Shown here piece by piece: positions 58,492 to 64,000 of a stretch of 64,000 nt of DNA. The position numbers were made by a program, and so were the translations under genes. The first letter of the stretch is position 1. Every line of letters begins with the position of its first letter. Source of the stretch: Atlantibacter sp032062175 (GTDB lineage: Bacteria > Pseudomonadota > Gammaproteobacteria > Enterobacterales > Enterobacteriaceae); contig NZ_DAMBQK010000001.1 of the NCBI RefSeq assembly GCF_032062175.1, forward strand, positions 1 to 64,000, in the 5' to 3' direction. The notes under the pieces are model-generated. The model ran no database searches, was not told the DNA's origin, and was given only the letters and a program-made list of their open reading frames with translations.

Positions 58492-60437
58492 TGCCGGAAT
58501 TGGGTAATTTCCTGCTGTGCCTTGCGTTAGGGATTTCATTATTACTCAGCGTCTACCCGCAATGGGGCGCGGTCCGTCAGGATGTGCGATTAATGGCGCT
58601 GGGGCGGCCGCTTTCATGGGCGCTGTTTATTAGCGTTACCGCGGCGTTTTTGATTCTGGTTTACGCCTTTGTGGTGAACGACTTCACCATTATGTATGTC
58701 GCCAGTAACTCCAATGCCGAGTTGCCGGTGTGGTATCGCGTCGCCGCGACCTGGGGCGCGCACGAAGGCTCGCTGCTGCTGTGGGTGCTGTTGATGAGCG
58801 CCTGGACCTTCGCGGTGGCGGTGCTGAGCCGGGGGATGCCGCTGGACTCCGTGGCGCGGGTACTTTCCGTGATGGGCATGGTCAACTTCGGTTTCCTGCT
58901 GTTTATCCTGCTGACCTCCGATCCCTTTACCCGTACGCTGCCGGAATATCCTATCGATGGGCGCGATCTTAATCCGCTGTTGCAGGATGTCGGGCTGATT
59001 TTCCACCCGCCGCTGCTGTATATGGGCTATGTGGGTTTCTCCGTTGCGTTTGCGTTTGCTATCGCGTCGCTGATGGCGGGGCGTCTGGATACCGCGTGGG
59101 CGCGCTGGTCGCGTCCGTGGACTCAGGCCGCGTGGATTTTCCTGACTCTCGGCATCGTGCTCGGCTCCGCCTGGGCCTATTACGAGCTGGGCTGGGGCGG
59201 CTGGTGGTTCTGGGACCCGGTGGAGAATGCCTCCCTGATGCCGTGGCTGGCGGGCACTGCGCTGATGCACTCCCTGGCGGTCACCGAAAAACGCGGCAGC
59301 TTTAAAGCCTGGACGGTGTTGCTGGCGATTGCGGCATTTTCATTGTGCCTGTTGGGCACGTTCCTGGTGCGCTCCGGCGTACTGGTATCGGTGCACTCCT
59401 TCGCGTCGGACCCGGCGCGCGGCATGTTTATCCTCGCGCTGTTAGTGATCGCCATCGGCGGTTCGCTGCTGCTGTACGCGGTAAAAGGCAACAAAGTGCG
59501 TGCCAGAGTGAAAAACGATCTCTGGTCGCGGGAAACGTTCCTGCTCGGCAACAACATTTTGCTGATGGCCGCCATGTTGGTGGTGCTGCTCGGTACGCTA
59601 CTGCCGCTGGTGCATAAACAGCTGGGCCTCGGCAGCATTTCTATCGGCGAGCCGTTCTTTAATATGATGTTCACCGCCATGATGATGCCGTTTGCACTAC
59701 TGCTGGGCATTGGGCCGCTGGTGCGCTGGCGTCGCGATGAGCCGGGCAACGTGCTCAAGCGCCTGGGCGTCGCCGTGGTCATTACGCTGGCGGGGGCGCT
59801 GCTGCTGCCGTGGCTGATGCAGGATCGTATTGAAGCCATGACGGTGGTCGGGCTGATGATGGCGATTTGGGTCTTTGTGCTGGCGCTGATGGAACTGCAC
59901 GAGCGCGCTACCCACCGGCATTCGTTCCTGAAAGGGCTAACTAAAATCTCCCGCAGCCAGTGGGGCATGGTATTCGGCCACGTTGGCCTGGCGGTGACTG
60001 TCGTAGGGATTGCGTTTAGCCAGAGCTACAGCGTGGAGCGCGACGTGCGTATGAAAGCGGGCGATAGCGTCGATATCCACCAGTACCAGTTTATTTTCAA
60101 AGAAGTGCGCGAGGTCAGCGGGCCGAACTGGCGCGGGGGCGTGGGCGTGATCGACGTACTGCGCAACGGCAAGCCAGAAGCCACCCTTCATGCCGAGAAG
60201 CGCTTCTATAACAGTAACATGATGATGATGACCGAAGCGGCTATCGATGGCGGCGTCACCCGCGACCTGTATGCGGCGCTGGGCGAAGAGCTGGACGACG
60301 GCAGTTGGGCGGTACGGCTTTATTACAAACCCTTTGTTCGCTGGATTTGGTATGGCGGGGCATTAATGGCGCTGGGCGGTTTGCTGAGTATGCTTGATCC
60401 TCGCTATCGCCTGCGTAAAGCATTGCAGGAGGCATAA
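58488..60437 (+). CDS. ccmF: Cytochrome c heme lyase CcmF
   Basis: 649 aa, large polytopic protein that attaches heme to apocytochrome c. WWD motif WGGWWFWDPVENASLMPWL and conserved histidines (LIFHPPLLYMGYVG; GTALMHSLAV) are intact; about 14-15 hydrophobic helices. Overlaps ccmE by 4 nt and ccmG by 1 nt. Confidence 0.97.
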   Translation: MMPELGNFLLCLALGISLLLSVYPQWGAVRQDVRLMALGRPLSWALFISVTAAFLILVYAFVVNDFTIMYVASNSNAELPVWYRVAATWGAHEGSLLLWVLLMSAWTFAVAVLSRGMPLDSVARVLSVMGMVNFGFLLFILLTSDPFTRTLPEYPIDGRDLNPLLQDVGLIFHPPLLYMGYVGFSVAFAFAIASLMAGRLDTAWARWSRPWTQAAWIFLTLGIVLGSAWAYYELGWGGWWFWDPVENASLMPWLAGTALMHSLAVTEKRGSFKAWTVLLAIAAFSLCLLGTFLVRSGVLVSVHSFASDPARGMFILALLVIAIGGSLLLYAVKGNKVRARVKNDLWSRETFLLGNNILLMAAMLVVLLGTLLPLVHKQLGLGSISIGEPFFNMMFTAMMMPFALLLGIGPLVRWRRDEPGNVLKRLGVAVVITLAGALLLPWLMQDRIEAMTVVGLMMAIWVFVLALMELHERATHRHSFLKGLTKISRSQWGMVFGHVGLAVTVVGIAFSQSYSVERDVRMKAGDSVDIHQYQFIFKEVREVSGPNWRGGVGVIDVLRNGKPEATLHAEKRFYNSNMMMMTEAAIDGGVTRDLYAALGEELDDGSWAVRLYYKPFVRWIWYGGALMALGGLLSMLDPRYRLRKALQEA

Positions 60438-60994
60438 TGAAACGTAATGTGTTGTTTATTCCATTAATCCTTTTTTTACTGCTGGCCGCCGCGTTGCTCT
60501 GGCAACTGGTGCGCAACGCCAACGGCGACGATCCCACCACGCTGGAATCGGCGTTAATCGGCAAACCGGTGCCGGTGTTTAAGCTCGAGTCGCTGGATGA
60601 GCCGGGTAAAACCTACGACCAGGCGGCGCTGACCAGCGGTAAACCGGTGCTGCTGAACGTCTGGGCGACCTGGTGCCCGACCTGCCGCGCCGAGCATCAG
60701 TACCTCAACCGCCTGTCCGCCCAGGGCGTGCGGGTGGTAGGGATGAACTATAAAGACGATCGTCAGAAAGCCATCACCTGGCTGAACGAGCTGGGCAACC
60801 CCTACGCCATGAGCCTGTTCGACGGCAATGGGATGCTGGGCCTCGACCTGGGCGTTTACGGCGCGCCGGAAACCTTCCTGATCGACGGCAAGGGCATTAT
60901 CCGCTACCGCCACGCTGGCGATTTAAACGAACAGGTCTGGCAGAGCGAAATCAAACCGTTGTGGGATAAATACAATCAGGAGGCGGGAGCATGA
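60437..60994 (+). CDS. ccmG: Thiol:disulfide protein CcmG (DsbE)
   Basis: 185 aa, membrane-anchored thioredoxin-like protein that reduces apocytochrome c cysteines. Anchor helix 5-24, active site W-C80-PTC83, and the GVYGAPETFLIDG loop with the cis-proline region. Overlaps ccmH by 4 nt. Confidence 0.97.
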   Translation: MKRNVLFIPLILFLLLAAALLWQLVRNANGDDPTTLESALIGKPVPVFKLESLDEPGKTYDQAALTSGKPVLLNVWATWCPTCRAEHQYLNRLSAQGVRVVGMNYKDDRQKAITWLNELGNPYAMSLFDGNGMLGLDLGVYGAPETFLIDGKGIIRYRHAGDLNEQVWQSEIKPLWDKYNQEAGA

Positions 60995-61449
60995 CGCGTA
61001 TCCTGACGCTGCTCGCCGCGCTGTTGGTGTCGTTTTCGGTGTTTGCCGCTATCGACACTTATCAGTTTAAAGACGAAGCCCAGGAGCAGCAGTTTCGCGA
61101 GCTGACGGCGCAGTTGCGCTGCCCGAAATGCCAGAACAACAGCATCGCCGATTCCAATGCCATGATTGCCTCGGATATGCGCCAGAAGGTGTATGAACTC
61201 CAGCAGCAGGGGCAAAGCCAGAAGCAGATCATCGACTATATGGTGGCTCGCTACGGCAACTTCGTCACCTATGAGCCGCCGATCACGCCGGGCACCGTGG
61301 TGCTGTGGCTGCTGCCGGCGCTGTTTATCCTCGGTGGGATTATCGTGGTGGTGCGCCGCGCCAGAAGAGGGCAGCAGGCTGCCACCCAACCGCTAAACGA
61401 TCTGGAACAGCAACGCCTGAAGCAGTTGCTAAGCGAGAAGAAAAAATGA
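60991..61449 (+). CDS. ccmH: CcmH (CcmL-type thiol oxidoreductase)
   Basis: 152 aa. Signal peptide (1-19), the RC44PKC47QNNSIADSNA active-site motif, and a C-terminal membrane helix (GTVVLWLLPALFILGGIIVVV). In E. coli K-12 this domain is fused to a TPR part (CcmH, 350 aa); here the frame ends at 61449, and the TPR part is a separate gene overlapped as ATGA. Confidence 0.94.
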   Translation: MTRILTLLAALLVSFSVFAAIDTYQFKDEAQEQQFRELTAQLRCPKCQNNSIADSNAMIASDMRQKVYELQQQGQSQKQIIDYMVARYGNFVTYEPPITPGTVVLWLLPALFILGGIIVVVRRARRGQQAATQPLNDLEQQRLKQLLSEKKK

Positions 61450-62642
61450 CGTTAACGCTGCTGATTAGCGCCATGGTGGCGTTGCTGATTATCACCGCTG
61501 GCCTGTTGTTTGTTCCCTGGTCTGGCAACCGCAGCGTATCGCGCGATGTGCTGAACCGGGCGTTTTACCAGTCGCGGCTGCGCGAGCTGGAGCGCGAAAA
61601 CAGCGCCGAGCGTGAGGAGATGGTGGCTGAACTCCAGCACAATCTGCTCGATGATATTCCTCAACAAAGCGAAAGCGCCCAAAAAACGCTGAGCCGCTGG
61701 GTTTTAGCGCCCGGCGTGGCGGCGTTAGTGATTGTCAGCGTCGGGGTGTTCTGGAAAACCGTCGATCTGAAAAAAGTGCTCGAATGGCAGGAAGTCACCC
61801 GCCAGACGCCGGAACTGTTAAACCGCGTGATGGACCCGAACGCGCCCGCGCTGAGTATGGAAGAGATGGCGCGTCTTGGCCTGGGGTTGCGCACCCGCTT
61901 GCAGGACGAGCCGAATAATATTGAAGGCTGGATGATGCTCGGTCGTATTGGCATGGCGCTGAATAACGCCACCACCGCCACCGATGCGTTTGAACACGCC
62001 TGGAAGCTCGCCCCGGACAATATTGACGCCAAACTCGACTATGCTGAAGTATTGATTCGTTCATCCGATCAGAATGATAACCAGCTTGGCGACAAATTAC
62101 TGCGTGAAGCGGTGGCGGCATCGCATACCAATATTCGCGCCCTAAGCCTACTGGCGTTCAGTTCCTTTGAACAACAGCGGTTTAGCGATGCGGTGGCGGC
62201 GTGGCAGATGATGCTGCGTATCTTGCCGCAAAACGATAAGCGTCGGGCGGTGATTGAGCGTAGTATCGCTCAGGCCGAAGCCCAGACCGGCGTAGACAAT
62301 GCGCCGCTGGCTGTTAAAATCACGCTTTCGCCGGAAGCTCAGCAAAGTGTGGCTGCCAACGGCACCGTCTTTGTTACCGTGGTGAGTGAATCCTCGCCGG
62401 TTCCCGTGGCGGTGAAAAAGTTGCCGGTTGGCCAGTTTCCGATGACACTCAATATAGATGACTCAAATACCATGATGCCGGGAGGTTCACTCTCTTCACT
62501 GCATCAGGGGTGGATTAAAGTGCATATCTCACAGGATGGCACACCTGCTGTGCAGTCAGGGGACTGGGTTGGTCAAAGCGCGCTAATTAAATTTGACCCG
62601 GCCCATCCGACGGAGGTGACGATTTCATCTCGTCAGCCCTGA
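61446..62642 (+). CDS. ccmI: CcmI, TPR apocytochrome c chaperone
   Basis: 398 aa. Two N-terminal membrane helices (LTLLISAMVALLIITAGLLFV and VLAPGVAALVIVSVGVFW) with a cytoplasmic loop, then a periplasmic TPR domain (GWMMLGRIGMALNNATTATDAFEHAWKLAPDN) and a C-terminal beta-rich domain (VKITLSPEAQQSVAANGTVFVTV). It presents apocytochromes to CcmF/H. The start at 61446 is coupled to the ccmH stop. Confidence 0.92.
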   Translation: MTLTLLISAMVALLIITAGLLFVPWSGNRSVSRDVLNRAFYQSRLRELERENSAEREEMVAELQHNLLDDIPQQSESAQKTLSRWVLAPGVAALVIVSVGVFWKTVDLKKVLEWQEVTRQTPELLNRVMDPNAPALSMEEMARLGLGLRTRLQDEPNNIEGWMMLGRIGMALNNATTATDAFEHAWKLAPDNIDAKLDYAEVLIRSSDQNDNQLGDKLLREAVAASHTNIRALSLLAFSSFEQQRFSDAVAAWQMMLRILPQNDKRRAVIERSIAQAEAQTGVDNAPLAVKITLSPEAQQSVAANGTVFVTVVSESSPVPVAVKKLPVGQFPMTLNIDDSNTMMPGGSLSSLHQGWIKVHISQDGTPAVQSGDWVGQSALIKFDPAHPTEVTISSRQP

Positions 62643-62671
62643 CAGCAGATATCAATAACAGGGAGACAGAG

Positions 62672-63424
62672 ATGAATTTTCGCCTGACCGGCATTGCGCT
62701 GGCGACAACCTTACTGGTGGGGTGCGCCAGCTCGGGAGAACAACAGGGACGCTCGGACCCGTTCGAAGGGTTCAACCGTAGCATGTACAACTTCAACTTT
62801 AACGTACTGGATCCTTATGTTGTTCGTCCGGTCGCCGTTGTCTGGCGCGATTACGTGCCGCAACCGGCGCGTAACGGGATCAGCAACTTCACCAGCAACC
62901 TTGAAGAGCCCGCCATTATGGTGAACTACTTCCTTCAGGGCGACCCGTACCAGGGGATGGTGCACTTTACGCGCTTCTTCCTTAACACCCTGCTGGGGAT
63001 GGGCGGCTTTATTGATGTTGCCGGGCTGTCGAACCCGAAACTACAGCGCGTTGAGCCGCATCGTTTCGGCAGCACGCTTGGGCACTACGGCGTGGGTTAC
63101 GGTCCGTACCTGCAACTGCCGTTCTATGGCAGCTTTACGCTGCGTGAAGAGGGCGGCGATGCGGCGGATACGCTCTATCCGGTGCTTTCCTGGCTGACCT
63201 GGCCGATGTCGATCGGCAAATGGGCGATTGAAGGCGTTGAAACCCGCGCGCAACTGCTCGATTCCGATGGCCTGCTGCGCCAGTCTTCCGACCCGTATAT
63301 TCTGGTGCGCGAAGCTTACTTCCAGCGTAACGACTTTATCGCCAACGGCGGCCAGTTGAAGCCAGAAGAAAACCCGAACGCCCAGGCGATTCAGGACGAT
63401 TTGAAAGACATCGATTCAGAATAA
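62672..63424 (+). CDS. mlaA: Phospholipid-retention lipoprotein MlaA (VacJ)
   Basis: 250 aa (E. coli 251). Outer-membrane lipoprotein that removes misplaced phospholipids from the outer leaflet, upstream of MlaBCDEF. Lipobox LLVGC with C18, then the conserved DPFEGFNRSMYNFNF, FGSTLGHYGVGYGPYLQLPFYG and DPYILVREAYFQRNDF. A GGGAGACAG site precedes the ATG. Convergent with fadL. Confidence 0.96.
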   Translation: MNFRLTGIALATTLLVGCASSGEQQGRSDPFEGFNRSMYNFNFNVLDPYVVRPVAVVWRDYVPQPARNGISNFTSNLEEPAIMVNYFLQGDPYQGMVHFTRFFLNTLLGMGGFIDVAGLSNPKLQRVEPHRFGSTLGHYGVGYGPYLQLPFYGSFTLREEGGDAADTLYPVLSWLTWPMSIGKWAIEGVETRAQLLDSDGLLRQSSDPYILVREAYFQRNDFIANGGQLKPEENPNAQAIQDDLKDIDSE

Positions 63425-63443
63425 CGCCGCTGAACAGCGGCAA

Positions 63444-63473
63444 TAAAAAAGGTGAGCCGCGGCTCACCTTTTT
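63444..63473. terminator. Bidirectional terminator mlaA / fadL
   Basis: AAAAAAGGTGAGCCG-CGGCTCACCTTTTT perfect stem with flanking A and T tracts. Confidence 0.93.
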
Positions 63474-63490
63474 GCGTTTTGAGGAGAAGA

Positions 63491-64000
63491 TTAGAACGCG
63501 TAGTTGAAGTTCGCGCCATACAGCCAGGCTTTACCTTCAGAACGGAAGGTGTACGGGCCTTCGGTGAACTCAACGTGCTGACCGTGCATATAGGACACGC
63601 CCACGTCCACGGAAGCGTCTTTGTTAAACGCATAGGTCGCACCGGTGCTCAGCCACAGGCGGTCCTGATCCGGGATGGAGATGGAGCGGTGGTCGGCAGG
63701 GACTGGGCTGTCATCAAAGGCGATACCGGCACGCAGCGTCCAGTTGTCATCCATAAAGTAGGTGGTCCCTAACGCGATGCGGTAAGAATCGCGGAAGCTC
63801 TCATCTTTATAGAACAGGGTCTGGCCATTGTTGCTGGTTGCTTTCAGCTCCTGGAACTGGCTCCAGCTGGTGTACGCCAGGCTATAGTGGATGGCCCACT
63901 GCGGTGCCACCTTGTTATAACCAGACAGTTCCCACATTTCCGGCAGGTTCAGCGTCAGGTTGCCGCCGATGGTGCTGCCGCCGGTGCCGTAAGGCAGGCC
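63491..64000 (-). CDS. fadL: Long-chain fatty acid transporter FadL, C-terminal part
   Basis: The window ends inside the gene; about 169 C-terminal codons are visible. Outer-membrane beta-barrel that imports long-chain fatty acids. Recognised by SLTLNLPEMWE-type and WAIHYSLAYTSWSQFQELKA segments, IAFDDSPVPADHRSISIPDQDRLWLS, DASVDVGVSYMHGQ and the aromatic C-terminal FNYAF needed for barrel insertion. Confidence 0.95.
   Translation of the reverse strand, partial: GLPYGTGGSTIGGNLTLNLPEMWELSGYNKVAPQWAIHYSLAYTSWSQFQELKATSNNGQTLFYKDESFRDSYRIALGTTYFMDDNWTLRAGIAFDDSPVPADHRSISIPDQDRLWLSTGATYAFNKDASVDVGVSYMHGQHVEFTEGPYTFRSEGKAWLYGANFNYAF

Overview
This window is a chromosomal segment of an Enterobacteriaceae bacterium of the Enterobacter/Kosakonia/Klebsiella type. 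The backbone follows the E. coli gltX-to-fadL order: a valU-type tRNA, gltX, yfeD/yfeC, two tRNA-Ala genes, pdeA (yfeA), nupC, mntH, ypeC, yfeO, glk, ypdB/ypdA, alaC and ypdK, then tRNA-Arg (argW), yfdC, the cytochrome c maturation operon ccmABCDEFGHI, mlaA and fadL. Additions to this backbone are a PTS sugar cluster (8.3-14.0 kb), an aldo/keto reductase, ipdC (indolepyruvate decarboxylase, the key enzyme of bacterial indole-3-acetate synthesis, common in plant-associated enterics) and a DUF1479 (YbiU-like) dioxygenase-type gene. The exact genus cannot be fixed from sequence reading alone.

Between ypdK (25.2 kb) and argW (54.4 kb) lies a GC-rich genomic island of about 28 kb. It encodes a complete type III secretion system of the SPI-2/Esa family. 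Every core part is present and open: secretin SctC, rings SctD/SctJ, needle SctF, rod SctI, export gate SctRSTUV, ATPase complex SctKLNO, ruler SctP, C-ring SctQ and gatekeeper SctW with its SsaB/SsaM partners. Also present are the filament and translocon SctA/SctE/SctB with SseA-, SscA-, SscB- and SseE-like helpers, one SseF-like membrane effector candidate, a lytic transglycosylase, an EsrC-like AraC regulator and an SsrA/SsrB-like two-component system. Gene order inside modules (ssaB-C-D-E; sseA-B-sscA-C-D-E-sscB-F; sctV-N-O-P-Q; sctR-S-T-U) matches SPI-2, but the modules are shuffled. The base composition suggests a donor outside the enteric core, for example Aeromonas-like (inference).

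The most striking observation is regulatory. Six copies of an 18-bp box with 7-4-7 dyad organisation (TTCAGGT-N4-ACCYKAT) precede all six T3SS transcription units, and each is followed exactly 22 nt later by a -10-like hexamer (CATGAT, CATCAT, AAAAAT, CAAGAT, CATACT, CACAAT). This is probably the operator of the SsrB-like response regulator encoded at the right end, so the whole island behaves as one regulon. One of these promoters (ssaB-sctC) predicts a leaderless mRNA.

The island also holds genes with no SPI-2 counterpart: a GNAT acetyltransferase embedded and translationally overlapped in the translocon operon, and two small orphan ORFs. Scars of its history remain: a 45-codon integrase fragment next to argW, a CesT-type chaperone pseudogene broken by an 8-bp tandem duplication, and a decayed hcp (type VI) fragment at the left junction.

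Outside the island, the PTS cluster combines an EIICB permease, an adenylosuccinate-lyase-type enzyme, a NagA-type deacetylase and a convergent PRD regulator. It looks like a catabolic pathway for an unidentified amino-sugar conjugate.
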